Assembly (NCBI GenBank): GCA_015680685.1
Contig: MNCI01003850.1
Location: forward strand, 16,134-80,133
Source: Gnetum montanum
Taxonomy: Eukaryota > Streptophyta > Gnetopsida > Gnetales > Gnetaceae
Reading direction: 5' to 3'
DNA length: 64,000 bases
Shown: positions 1 through 10,699 of the stretch, piece by piece
Layout of the letters: every line of letters starts with the position of its first letter
Position numbering within the stretch: position 1 is the first letter of the stretch
Made by a program: the position numbers and the translations under genes
The notes under the pieces: model-generated
Told to the model about the DNA's origin: nothing
Seen by the model: the letters and a program-made list of their open reading frames with translations, nothing else
Database searches by the model: none

Positions 1-267
1 TTTTTAAAGTTTAATATATTATTTATTACATAATGGAAAATTAAATTTTCTATATTTAATTTTCCAGTGTAACAGAGCTCTTAGATAAAAAAAGTTTAGA
101 AAAAGCAGCTACCAATATAAGTAGATATAACTGGTCTATCTTACTCATATTGATAATTTTAATCCGATGGTTACACCAATTTATTCAGCTTTTGCCAATC
201 TAATTTATAAAAAGAGCTATCGCTGATCCAATCCAATTTTTCAATCTATGTGTCCAAGTAAGATCAA

Positions 268-311
268 GATAAGAGGTAGGGATGTGAATTAAAATATAAT
301 AAAATATAATA
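268..311. repeat. Short AT-rich repeat R1, copy upstream of gene copy 1
   Basis: The segment starts GATAAGAGGTAGGGATGTGA and continues into AT-rich sequence. The same words occur inside the intron of gene copy 1 (1044-1086) and of gene copy 2 (39808-39850). No terminal inverted repeats or open frame were seen, so it may be a fragment of an old dispersed element. Confidence 0.55.
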
Positions 312-402
312 AGAGGTAAGGATAAGTGGTTGCGTCTCAGCAGACACTTTCATTCAAGCACAAAAACCCTGCACACAACCTCCTCCTGCAACACCAATAA
401 CA

Positions 403-1328
403 ATGGCATCATCTCATGAGCAACAGCAGAAGATGAAAATGCTCATGATTATGCGCGCTTTTTTCCTGTTGCCACTGTTGGCAATGGCAACTGGACGGCA
501 CATCCAGCTCCCAAGCATCCAGCACCAAGAGGAAGACGTAAGTTATGAATGAATCAAATCAATCAACCATTCATGCATGGATTCAATTATCTTTCGTTTG
601 ATTATTAAATTAGATTAGATGAGACACGTTAACATCACCCTTGCTTTGCTGGTTGGTTCGTTGATTCATTTTCTATACTATGCGTTTACTGACCCGCATT
701 GATCAGTTAAAATTTAATTTTCACGGTAGAAATATAATATCTGTTTTTCAATGATTAAATACTAGTAAAAATCTTGACTGGGCTTCAAAAATGAATCAGA
801 AAAAACCTGGGTGATTCAGGTCGGTGCTCTTAGAAAGTCCGGCAAATATTTTATGTTTAATCCTATTATTAAAATTTTTTTTCTTACATTAATTATTTTT
901 TCTTTTATTACTTCTCTCTTAAAATTCTTTTTAAATGGGACATTTCTTTGTGTAACTGCCTATTGAGGGCCTTGAAAGAATCATTGGTTTTGGAATTCAG
1001 GGTTAGTTGTTTAAAATACGTTTGAATGTGCAAAAGAGACCGGGATAAGAGGTGGGGATGTGAATTAAAATAGAATAAAATATTTTAATTATATTTTTTA
1101 TATTTTAAATAGCAGAATCCTCCCGACAAATATGCACATACATCTAATAATTGTTTTTTTTTTTTCTCTTTTATATTCTAGATTTATTATGTTTGAGTTT
1201 GACCAATGGTATTGCGTTGGGGGGTTGGGTTTCAGCTTGTTTGCCCTTTACACGGTGGTGGTGATGGTGAAGACGGCCTCTGCTGCGGCACCGGAAATCG
1301 CTGTGGTGCAGGACAAATATGGCAATGA
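403..1328 (+). CDS. Predicted small secreted cysteine-containing peptide, two exons (gene copy 1)
   Basis: This is a spliced model. Exon 1 is 403-537 (45 codons). The intron is 538-1235, with donor GTAAGT and acceptor GGGTTTCAG. Exon 2 is 1236-1328 and ends in TGA. The splice is phase 0 and gives 75 residues. Residues about 12-30 form a hydrophobic core (MLMIMRAFFLLPLLAMATG), as expected of a signal peptide, so secretion is inferred. Cysteines lie at 48, 61, 62 and 68 in a Gly-rich tail (CCGTGNRC). The family was not recognised. A related copy at 39080-40451 shares exon 1, intron and exon 2, which supports a real gene structure. A competing unspliced frame of 84 codons (1132-1386) overlaps exon 2 but starts in the intron and lacks the signal peptide, so it was not chosen. 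Copy 1 may itself be truncated, because similarity to copy 2 stops near 1383. Confidence 0.5.
1044..1086. repeat. Short AT-rich repeat R1, copy in the intron of gene copy 1
   Basis: It has nearly the same sequence as 268-311 and lies about 190 bases before the exon 2 acceptor of gene copy 1. It is at the equivalent place in the intron of gene copy 2, so it predates the gene duplication. Confidence 0.5.
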
Positions 1329-1379
1329 AGCAACAATCACGGGAATTTTTCAGCCTTACAGCAACAGCAGCCAGCAGGC

Positions 1380-2080
1380 ACAGTAGCAGCTTCTAGAATT
1401 GTTCTTCATGATTGGAATGGAAGTATTTAACGGTTTTACGGTTACTCTATTGAACTGTTTCCAACCATAAGGCTTATACATCTTGCTTTTTGGCACTTTC
1501 GTCCACGTCAACGGCATAAGCATTTTCTTGCTTCAATAGTTTCTTTAACAAAGGCGCTTTCTACCCTTGAATTGACATTTCTTTTCTTTTTACGTGCAGG
1601 AAAAATTCCATATTATACAGTGCTTCCTTCCAGAAGTGAAGAAAATACGGAAAGCGCTATTGTATCTTCCCTGAGGAAGTAGTTTGATATCAACGATATC
1701 TACCAAGAAGAATCTATTATGATGCAAAAACTGGACTCTTTGATGGACTCCCTTCACATCGAGATGGAATCTAATTGCCCCCCTAGAATGGATATCGAAT
1801 CCACTGGGGTAAGACACTTTTTTATTGATGGTTCTTTAATATAATTAACCTTGAACACATCTGAATTCATTGCTTCGTACTTCAGATGGCTGAACATTCA
1901 TCAGTTGTAGCAGGTGAAGATACTACAACAAGAGCAGGGTAGGAGTTGGAGGGTCATAAACAAACAGAAATGGACAGCAATGAAAATGTTGTTGTAGCCA
2001 AATACTCTGAGACTGGTAAAAGTCAGAATGACAAATTGTATGATGCAGAGGGTATTTATAACCCTCATGCTCTTGCATGA
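1380..2080 (+). pseudogene. NSN1: C-terminal exons of nucleostemin-like GTPase NSN1, broken fragment
   Basis: Three exon-like pieces match the C-terminus of plant NSN1, a nucleolar GTPase of ribosome assembly. They are 1380-1422 (ending ASRIVLHDWNG), 1600-1808 (starting KIPYYT) and 1886-2080 (containing SETGKSQNDKLYDAE). They are joined by GT/AG introns: donor at 1423 with acceptor AG at 1598-1599, and donor at 1809 with acceptor AG at 1884-1885. Codon phase is kept across both joins. In-frame TAG stops lie at 1680-1682 and 1940-1942. The GTPase domain is absent, as is the lysine-rich tail expected after the last block. The fragment starts in the same reading frame as exon 2 of gene copy 1, only past its stop. 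The family call is from recalled NSN1 features (IVLQDWN, GKIPYYT, the SETG block) and was not checked by a search. Confidence 0.7.
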
Positions 2081-2144
2081 ACTATGTGGATGACGGTTGC
2101 AAAGCCAAATCTCGCCAACCACTTGATCGCGTCATTCTCAGCAT

Positions 2145-2370
2145 TGTTACAACTGACATGCCCTTATTTTGCTGCTCAAGATTAAGTCTTTCCTTATTTT
2201 TCAGATCATAGTTATGGCTGTTGCTATGTTTTACTCAAGTTTCCTTTTCTTCTCCTTTATCTTCTCTACTTTTCATTTTCAGTTTTGTTCAAAATAACAT
2301 AAATATGCTACTCCTTTGTACATTTTGGCAGCAATCAACAAGAAGAATTCTCTATTCTCCCAATTTTACA
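2145..2370 (+). repeat. Probable 5' LTR of the copia element
   Basis: This 226-bp stretch starts TGTTACAACTG and ends TTTTACA, directly before a sequence like the copia primer-binding site. The TGTTA...ACA ends and short length suit copia LTRs. No second LTR is available, so the left edge is inferred from the terminal motif. Confidence 0.5.
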
Positions 2371-2382
2371 TAGTATCGAAGC
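2371..2382 (+). other. Primer-binding site of the copia element
   Basis: TAGTATCGAAGC is close to the common plant copia primer-binding site TGGTATCAGAGC, which pairs with the 3' end of initiator Met tRNA. It directly follows the LTR end ACA. Confidence 0.65.
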
Positions 2383-2495
2383 TGGGATTGATTGCTCACA
2401 AACTAGCCAATCATCATGGCAATCTAGAGGGAGAAGCCATTACACTACACTCTCAATAACTCAAATAGGCTAGGAGACTAGTTAGTCACACACTT

Positions 2496-3235
2496 ACTCA
2501 AGGGGACTAACTATTCTACATGGAAACGTGTAGTTACCAATGCTTTGGTCTCAAAGCAGAAAATTGTCTTTGTAAATGGCACACTTCTGAAACCAACCAA
2601 AAAAGACCCCGATGAAGAAAGTTGGATCACCTATAACTCTATGGTAATGTCCTGGATCCTCAATTCACTCAATGAATAGCTAGATGATAGCATTGTTTAT
2701 CATGATATGGCAAGAGGAATGTGGGTGGAATTAGAGAAGAGATTCTCCCAAGGAAGTGGACCAAGAATTTAGGAAATCAAGTGTGAGATTGTTAATACAC
2801 AACAAGGTGAAATGAAAATTTCAACATACTATGTAAAGATGCAGGCTTTATGTGAACATTTAAATGGTTTTTCAAGGTTTCACGATGCATCTTACAAAGG
2901 GTGCACTTGTGGTGTAGCTGCTAGAGCGAAAGAAGAGGAGAGATTCCAAAAATTTCTCATGGGATTGAATGAAGTCTTTAGGGTCATGAGATTGCATATT
3001 CTTTGCAAGGAGCCATTGCCCAGTCTATCAAATGCTTGTTCCTTGTTGACCTTAGAGGAAATCATCATTGGGAAACAAAAAATTAGTGAACCAATGGCCC
3101 TGAAAGTCAACATGAGAAAAGGAAAATAGTAAGGGAAGAGGCCTAAATGTGACCATTATGAAAATATTGGACATGCAAGGGAGTCTTGTTTTGAGATTAT
3201 TAGCTACCCACCAAATTGGCAAGGAAAGAAAAAGA
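2496..3235 (+). pseudogene. copia Gag (UBN2-type) with damaged zinc knuckle
   Basis: The frame opens with NYSTWKRVVTNALVSKQK, typical of copia Gag, which binds RNA and builds the virus-like particle. It continues through WELEKRF-like and ISTYYVKMQALCEHLN segments. In-frame TAG stops interrupt it near 2678 and 2775. A zinc knuckle follows at 3148-3189 (CDHYENIGHARESC). The expected second Cys is Tyr, so the CCHC site is broken. The longest uninterrupted piece is 2812-3129. No host role is expected. Confidence 0.8.
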
Positions 3236-4952
3236 ACAAGCATGCTACTTATGTCACTATCAAGACCAAAGAAGCTATGCAAACTTAGCAGCAAATGAAC
3301 CTATAGTCAATGTTATTGTTAATAGCAATTCCACTACCTGGATCCTTGACACTGGAATGTTTGATCATGTAATATTAGATGCAAAATTGTTAAAGAATTC
3401 CATTAAACCTCTTTTACTGATTAAAGTTGTCTTGCCTAATGGAGATCGGGTAGAAGTGAAGTTAGTTGGTGATGTAGAGTTAAATGGAATTCTTTTGCTA
3501 AAAAACATATTATGCTTACCTAATTTCAATTGTAATTTTATCTCTATTAACAAGTTGACACAAAAACTAAGATGTTCTATTATGTTTTCACAAGATGAAT
3601 GCATCATACAAGACCTTTCCAACAAGACAGTGATCCAATCGGGCAAGCTAAGAGGAGGGCTTTACCAACTGAATGAGTGATCAAGTAAAAAGATCTATGT
3701 AGTTGAGTTTAATATGAAAGCTAGTTTGTTTCATCAAAGATTAGGGCATTTTCCTTTCTCTAGTATAAAGGAGTTTCTAGATGTTTTTATTTTGAAAAAT
3801 AAGGAGAAGCTAGGGCCTTGTGATGTTTGCCACCGTGCTAAACAATGTCAAAAGAAATTTCCTATTGGGAGTAATAAACCAATGAATACTTTTGATTTGG
3901 TTCATATTGATGTTCGGGGTCCTTATCATTTCAAAACACATCATGGCTACTCATATTTTCTCACAATTATTGATGATTATTCTAGAAGAACCTGGATTTA
4001 TTTAATGAGATAGAAATCTGAGGCACTACTATTTTTCAATCGCTTTATTAAACTTGTCAAGATGCAATTTGGAAAGAAACTCAAACAAGTTCGATCTGAT
4101 AATGCACTTGATTTTGTCTCTAAAAGTTTCACACAAATTGTAGTTGATCAAGAAATGCTTCATCAAACTACGTGTCCTCATACACCTCAGCAAAATGATG
4201 TAGTTGAGAGGAAACACCATCACCTTCTTGAAGTTGCTTGTGCCTTGAAGTTCTAGTCGAACATTTCAGTACACTACTAGGGTGAGTGCATTATGAGTAT
4301 AGCATATTTGATCAACATAATGCCAAGTAAGTGTCTTGATGAAAAAATCCCTTGTGAGTTTCTTTAAAAAAAAAAACCAACATATGAGCACTTACGTGTG
4401 TTCGGGTGCTTATGTTATGTCTACACCAAGCCAAATACACATGATAAGTTTGAAGCTAGGTCTCAAAGCAATGCCTTTCATGAGATGTGATCTTCTATGA
4501 GGAACCTTTTTCCTTTCAAAACAATGTTTGGAGAGAGGCAAACCCAAATGCCTCATAATATCACAATTCACCAAAATGATGAAGAGATAGAAGATGATGA
4601 GGATTTGAAAGAAAATGAGGAACATATGCTCATAGAAGATGCCATGCATGAAAAACTTATTAATGAGATAGGGAGGCCAATTTGAGAACATCGAATGCCA
4701 ACATATCTTGATGATTATGTGCTCAATGTCAACATTGAACCCAACTCCCCCTTACATCAAAACAATCTAATCAAACCTAAGTTGTCCAAGGTAGAGTATG
4801 AAGGTACAGCCAAAACTAAATATTTATCTAAAACTATTGATGCTTTGATGACTATTGCCAGACATGCTTGTACTATTGACAATTCAAACAGTATAAAAAA
4901 TATATTTCTTAAGTCCAAGAATTTTGAGGAAACATCACAACACTTTGAGTAG
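3216..4952 (+). pseudogene. copia protease and integrase remnant
   Basis: The protease segment (3216-3680) has the active-site motif WILDTG and a following LPNFNCNFISINKL block. GAG-pre-integrase (3714-3850) has HQRLGH and a CDVC pair. The integrase core (about 3890-4258) shows the first Asp in VHIDV, the second in RSDNALDF, and the Glu in QQNDVVERKH, so all three catalytic acids remain. Breaks include TAG after TWIYLMR (about 4011) and TAG after ACALKF (about 4254). Beyond 4400 there is the HLRVFGCLCY-like block and an acidic linker with NDEEIEDDED. The frame ends at the E0 boundary, before RT. Confidence 0.85.
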
Positions 4953-4960
4953 AGAGATGT

Positions 4961-5851
4961 TGATGGGTCATGAACCTATCAACCCTTATATCAGGTATCT
5001 AATATCAAAGCCCCGATATCAAATACCTAATATTAGAATCCAAGTGATGTTGGATATCCAATATCGTCTCCTCTATGCTAGCCTATAAATATAGCACTTG
5101 GCTGTATGATTGAGACAACAACAAAAACAACAATAGAAAGCTTTAGATTTTAGTTCTTAGTTTTTGATAGTCTTTCTTAGATTTTTATTATTTCCAATGC
5201 ATGCCCACAATGTGATGTTTGTAATTGTACAACACCTTTGTTTGAGTGTGACGTACTTGGATATGTTACATGATTGAAAATAAAGATTAAGATTACTTCC
5301 ATCATTGCAGTATCTACTTAGATTATTATTTCTTTAATTGTTTAATTATTTACTATTTTCTTTAGTTAATGTTTCCATTTATTGATCTTTACTATTTCTA
5401 TCATTAAGTGAAATGCATACACCTTAATCACTATCATTTAAGTGTAAGTACTTAGTAATCCAATAGTGTATCATTTGGCACACCTAATGAAATATGCTTG
5501 GAAATTCTAGAAGTAGTCTCATGAAATCCAAGGCATGTACAAGTCATTAAGAGCAGACACTCATCGCATGTAGGCTAGTTAGATTTTACTTTTCTTTGTT
5601 CAGTAGCTTAATTAATGCATCTCTTTATCATCATTAAGAGCAACATAGGATTATAAAACATCATATGCCTCGCTTTGGACTAAACCATATGTGACAAAGC
5701 TACCACTAGTCTAAGTGAGAAAACAATGAATTGCAATGAAAGCATAATGATCTAAATTCCACAATTAGTCTCATCCACAAAATTCAATCTAATTTTGCAT
5801 GAACGCTTATGATTCGTATGGTTGGGCATAGGGGTACCTCGCCACTCATCA
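4961..5851 (+). repeat. 5' LTR of E0
   Basis: The LTR starts TGATGGGTCATG and ends CCACTCATCA. Its ends match the E4 LTR read on the minus strand (start TGATAAATTGTG, end CTCTCATCA). It contains several ATATCAA-type words also present in the E4 LTR, and a TATA-like CTATAAATATAGC near 5085 that could be the promoter. The left flank GATGT (4956-4960) would be the target duplication, but its partner is missing. Confidence 0.7.
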
Positions 5852-5852
5852 T

Positions 5853-5866
5853 TGGTGTCGTTGCCA
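5853..5866 (+). other. Primer-binding site of E0
   Basis: TGGTGTCGTTGCCA follows the LTR end by one base. It resembles TGGCGCCGTTGCC, the tRNA-Asp site used by many plant gypsy elements. In E4 the equivalent place is more degenerate. Confidence 0.6.
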
Positions 5867-5903
5867 ACAACGATGCTAGTTATCTAGATTAGTTATATTA
5901 TAC

Positions 5904-8040
5904 ATGATCCCTATAAAAGTATTAGCAATATATCTTTCAGAAAATATTAAATCACACAACCATAAACAAAAAATAATGTCTCTCTCACAAGGAAGAGGTA
6001 ACGCACTTTATAGCAAAAGCATTCAATGGAGAAATAATGAGATCTATGATGAAGAAAATTGGAATGACCAAACTTATGTAGGGGTTTCTTATGTTCATGA
6101 CTACCCTAATGACACTCAATGACTACATTCACCTAAGGTAGAAAATCTTGGAGGAGATGACATAAGTCATGCACTAGGGGAGGCCTCAAGGCCTAAGACC
6201 TCCTCGAAAGCAAGAAACAATAAATTAAGGAACCCTGGGGAACATCATAGAAGCCATGGCATTCCTTCCCATTCCTCATCTTCCTCTTTCCTTTCAATGT
6301 CTAGTTCTGACAAAGATGAACATAGGTATGAAGATAAAGCTCCACTAAAGGGTCAGAATAGAAACAAAAATTGAACTTGTAGAAACACTCATAGTCATCA
6401 ACATGAACATAGACAAAATCATCATAATCAACTGAATAGAAATTCTTATCATAACTTGTCTAATGATGATGAACCCTTTTTGGCCACTAGGAGCCTAATG
6501 TAGATCACAGAGGTAGTTAAGATATCTACTAGGCATCACAAAGAGAGTTTCCTACCTAGGCTTGATATAAGGAATATTCTTAAATTTTCAAGAGGCTATG
6601 ATTCAAATCTGCAACATCATTCACAAGCCTTCCATGATGCTTGTGCTTTCTACAACATTGAAAGTGGGTAGCAAAAGCTCAAGTTCTTTCCTAGGACACT
6701 GATTAATAGAGTCGAAGTGTGGTATAGATCATTAAAAGTAATTCAATCTAATGATGGTTCACAATGTTGGAACTCTTCAACAAGAAATACCAAACTAATA
6801 CAAGAGTGTCCAACTTAAAAAGACAAATCCAAGAATAGAAGTAAGGACAACATGAACCCTTGGACATGGCCTTAGATAGATATTATTCCATACTGAATAG
6901 ATTCCTAGGCCATGGTTTCTCTGAGGAAAGGCAAGTAATCCACATCATAGATGGGCTTCATAATGAAATGAAGGAGACCCTTGGGATGTATGTCCCAGGT
7001 CAATTATATGAGCTACAAGCCCATCAAATCCTAGAGCTAATCGAATGTGTGGCAAAATAAGAAGGAAAGTAATGAAAATGGGATAATGTTGAAAAATATC
7101 ATGGGGACCTAACTCTTCAACAAAAGGAAGTCCATATCTATGGTAAGGAGAAAGAAACTGCTCTTGATACACTGATTCCAGAACAAACCTTGTTGATACA
7201 GAAGTCTATTGATGAACTTGAGGCAAATTTTAATAGGATGTCAAAATGGATATATGAAAATGTTACAACTCTTGTTGAGACTATTGAGGAGAGGATTTTG
7301 TAAAACAATCCAAGCAATCATAATAAACAAAGGATACAGAACCAAGAAATAGCTAGGAACACTTTTCGACAAATAGGAAAAATAGCCAAAGGAAGTGATG
7401 CTGTAGACTCAACCATAGATAAAGATAATGGATGTGACATATGCATATATGGCCATCCAAAGGACCATTTCCTAGTCCTGTTGCATCTACATGAGTATTA
7501 GGTAGGTGCATTAAATTCAAAGTTTGTATAGAAGCACATGCCTAGGAGATTTCCCTTACACATGGTAATCATAGAAAACCCCACAACCAACTGCACTATC
7601 CTAGGGGGAATTATTACTAGCCTCAACATGGTCATCAACCACAGTCATGGGGGAAGCCACCACCAAATCAGCCCTATCCTTCCTATCTGTCGAAACTACA
7701 TGGATATTATATTCAACACCCTATTTTCCCAACTAGTTCTACATCCTCTACTTCAAATTGCCGCTACCACTCTCCCAAGTACCATCAACCCATGACATCC
7801 CCTGAGGGATCACCACCTTGCACCCTTTACCATCCATCCTACCCTTGATATTCTCATCCTCCACCTCATCATGTGCCACAACCAAGGACACAAGAAGGTT
7901 TTGCAACACAATATTAACAATGAATGTCGCTTGTGCTGCGAATGTGCATAAACATGTTAATACCAATGGGTTTGAACTACAACTTCAGAAACATCCCTTC
8001 TGGAAGAAAGACTGTCTGCTAAAGAAAAAGACTCATGGAT
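5904..8040 (+). pseudogene. E0 Gag-like remnant
   Basis: This is a hydrophilic N-terminal part with Ser/His/Arg runs (6220-6480), then a Gag-like helical segment. That segment includes EVWYRSLK near 6710 and MDMALDRYYSILNRF (6860-7060). A possible zinc-binding stretch follows near 7434 (CDICIYGHPKDH), then a Pro/His-rich tail (7540-7850) best read in several frames. Clear relatives of each block occur in E4, for example LDVALDRYYSLLHRC and CDICLYDHPKG. More than ten stops and frameshifts break it, so it cannot make a full Gag. No pol is encoded downstream. Confidence 0.65.
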
Positions 8041-8143
8041 CTACCACACCATTTGAACCAGCACAATGCAAATTTGGTGCAACTCCTCCTTTTTCGTTAC
8101 TAACATCCTCTAATCCTACACACGAGCCACCATTCATCATTCC

Positions 8144-9827
8144 TAAAACACCATCAAATTTGGGCTCCCAAGTCTTGACTGTAGATTTGTCTAAGTGTCA
8201 AAACTTTGCAAATTTTGTTTAAGTGTTTAGACTATGCTTCCCACTACTACGACAATGCTCCATAGCATAGTCAGTGTAGTTGACACTAATAGCCTAGATT
8301 TGAAAAATTTTCTAAGTGTCAATAGTAGCTGCAAATTTTTCTAAGTGTTCTGACTATGCTCAACCTACGGGGACTATGCTCAACCTACGAGGACTATGCT
8401 CTAGAGTGTAGTTAGTTTAGTCAGCCTTGGAATAACTAGTTTTTCAATTTTTTCTAAGTGCCAAGCTAGAGGCTACTATGCATGGTTGGGACGGATGAAA
8501 TAGTTTGCCAAATTTTCTAACTTTTAGCACTACACTCGCTACTATGCTCTAGGACATAGTTAGCATACTCAGCTCTAAGGACATTAATTTTGTAAGATTT
8601 CTCTAAGTGTTTAGGCTATGCTCTCCTTATCGGTACTATGCTCTAGAGTGTAGCTAGCGTAGTCTACACTAGACCTCACTTTATGGAAGATTTTCCTAGC
8701 TCCTTGGACTATGCTTCAAATTGTAGTCAATGTAGTCTACTAGAACTACCTTTAGAAGCTTTTAGAACTTAGCACCAACCTACATCTCAACTCCAACATT
8801 CCTTCGGCAAGCAAGATTAGCAATTTTCATTTCATTTGCACCCCCCATTTATCCCAGAGTCATACCTACACTCAACACCACTCAAGAGAGTGGGTAGCAT
8901 AGTCCCAAAGCGTACTCACCAAACTCCACTATTTTGCATTATTTTTAGGTACTTTGTGGTCTATTTAGCATTCACATTCATAGTCTTGGTAGCATAGTCA
9001 TAGTCTAGCAATCTCACAAGGTCCATTAGAGCACACTAGCAGAACACCATTTTGCTTTAGTGGAAGTGTAGTTGGGGTTAGCGTAGTCCCAACTACCCCT
9101 CTGCCATGTGGTGCTTGATCCATGACTCATACTAGCCCTAGCCCTATAAATACCCCAACATTTCATGTTTTAGGAGTTAGCAAATCAAAAGTAAAGTTAG
9201 CATTGACATTCTAAGCATCCTTGCACCTGAGCACACTTAGCATCTTGGTGAACCTTGGGACAGCACGACACTGTTGTACACCACCTAGCATACTATACAT
9301 CATTACAGCTTGTAGGACACTATAGCAACCAACCTAGAAGGCTCAGACTTCATGACAATGTTAGTTCTTCATAGCCAGAAACCCTGAGACTGTGGCTATG
9401 TTACCTACTATGCCTATTTATAAACCTCATACTTCCTAAACATTTCTTTGCAATTGACTATGCTGCCCACATATGGAGTGGTACCTTTCTCTCTTACTCA
9501 TATTCTATGCAGGTTTTGCACTTTTTTCTTACATTTTAGCATTCTACTCATACTTTTCACTATTCAAGCACATATTCACACATTTGAATCCTTATTTTTG
9601 CATCTAAAACCTCTGTTGTGCTCACACCCGTGGACATCACAAAACACCATGTCCCGCTTGATACCCATTTCATCATAACACTTGTAAGTCCCAATTTGAT
9701 TGACAAGACCATTCTCAACACCCCACCTCCATTTCCAACAAGTGCTCATGTGGAAGTGGGGTCAAGGCTATGCAAATAGTAACCTCTCAAAGTACTATTC
9801 CAGCCTTTGATGTTTTCGGTCACTATG
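8144..9827 (+). repeat. 5' LTR of E1
   Basis: It starts TAAAACACCATCAAATTTGG, matching TGAAACACC at the start of the E2 LTR, and ends just before the primer-binding site near 9827. Its last 90 bases can be aligned with the ends of the E2 and E3 LTRs. It is rich in the words CTATGCT and AGCATAG. The 3' partner is 36760-38280. Confidence 0.75.
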
Positions 9828-9833
9828 GTTTTT

Positions 9834-9850
9834 TAGCACTAGAAGGGAGG
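9834..9850 (+). other. Primer-binding site of E1
   Basis: TAGCACTAGAAGGGAGG lies seven bases after the LTR end. The same position in E2 reads TGGCACTAGAAGGAGGG, so E1 has a G-to-A change at the second base. I could not assign the primer tRNA with confidence. Confidence 0.6.
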
Positions 9851-10699
9851 GCCTTCACCATTTTCTTTTTTGTCCATCCCTTGGTCGTTGCCTTGCATGC
9901 TCTCTACATGCCGTATAGATTGGTCTCCATTATTAATTTCCCTAAAACCTTGCTTGATAACACCAGTGTTTACACTCTATCGAATTTTGGGTCTTTCATA
10001 GAGAATAGTTAGCTCTAGTGTAGTGAGCGTAGTTGGCTCTAAGTGTAGCCCTAACATTAGTCATTTTTTAGTACACTTACACTTAGTCATTTTTCTCTAT
10101 GCTTCAGACTTAGCCATTTTTTTTGCATTTTTTACACTTAGTCATTTTCTTAGTAGTTGCATACTTAGGCATTTTTTTGCATTTTAGCACTTAGCCCATT
10201 TTCTTCCTATTTTTCATAATCAGACCTTTGCATTTGCCTTCACACGATGAATCTTGAATAGTCTTTAACCTCTGCTCCAAGAATGGTTGTTGTCTAGCCC
10301 ATTCAGTGGGAAATCTAGATTGACCTTCTTAAATCTGGGAGCCCCATATTGGCATAGAGGCAATCTCTTAGGTAGTGCAACCTACCACCCAAGGTCATGG
10401 TGCTCAACGATAAGCAATATAACTTTGTTTGCATGAAAATCTAGGCTAGTTTTCCCTTATACTACTAAGAAATAGAAGCCAAATGTAGTTATGAGCTCAT
10501 GTATCGTAACAGGAGGGAATGACTCCCTTCTGATTTTAACTTTGCCCCACTCATGGAAGATTAAAAATGGATGTTGAAAAACCTTATCCGTAGCATGGGT
10601 TGTGAGGTAGAGATGGACTATGAAGAGCTCCTCTAGGAGGAGTAGGAAAAATTGAAGACTCAATCCAAGCATGAGAACCTATTCCATGCCAAATTCCCT
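9851..10699 (+). other. E1 leader between primer-binding site and gag
   Basis: No supported coding region was seen here. Around 10060-10200 a motif containing ACTTAGTCATTTTT or ACTTAGCCATTTTT is repeated several times. This is presumably the untranslated leader, where packaging signals would lie. Confidence 0.4.

Larger units (their letters stand above)
2145..4960 (+). mobile_element. Ty1/copia LTR retrotransposon, 5' part only
   Basis: The order is 5' LTR (2145-2370), primer-binding site, gag, protease, GAG-pre-integrase and integrase. This is the copia order, with integrase before RT. The element stops at 4960, where the LTR of element E0 begins. No RT, RNase H or 3' LTR was found anywhere in the window. 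It is the oldest layer of nest A. Gag and pol carry many stops and a few frameshifts. Confidence 0.85.
4961..8143 (+). mobile_element. Gag-only LTR element E0, 5' part
   Basis: It has a 5' LTR (4961-5851), a tRNA-Asp-type primer-binding site, and one long decayed gag-like region with no protease, RT or integrase. A related element, E4, lies on the minus strand at 41203-47398 and shares both LTR and gag. E0 is interrupted at 8143/8144 by element E1. Its expected 3' LTR was not found to the right of E1. It resembles non-autonomous TR-GAG-style elements, which depend on another element for pol. Confidence 0.7.

Noticed and set aside
1132-1386. An 84-codon open frame over exon 2 of gene copy 1
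   Set aside because: It starts inside the intron, lacks a signal peptide link to exon 1, and the phase-0 spliced frame explains the conserved splice sites better.
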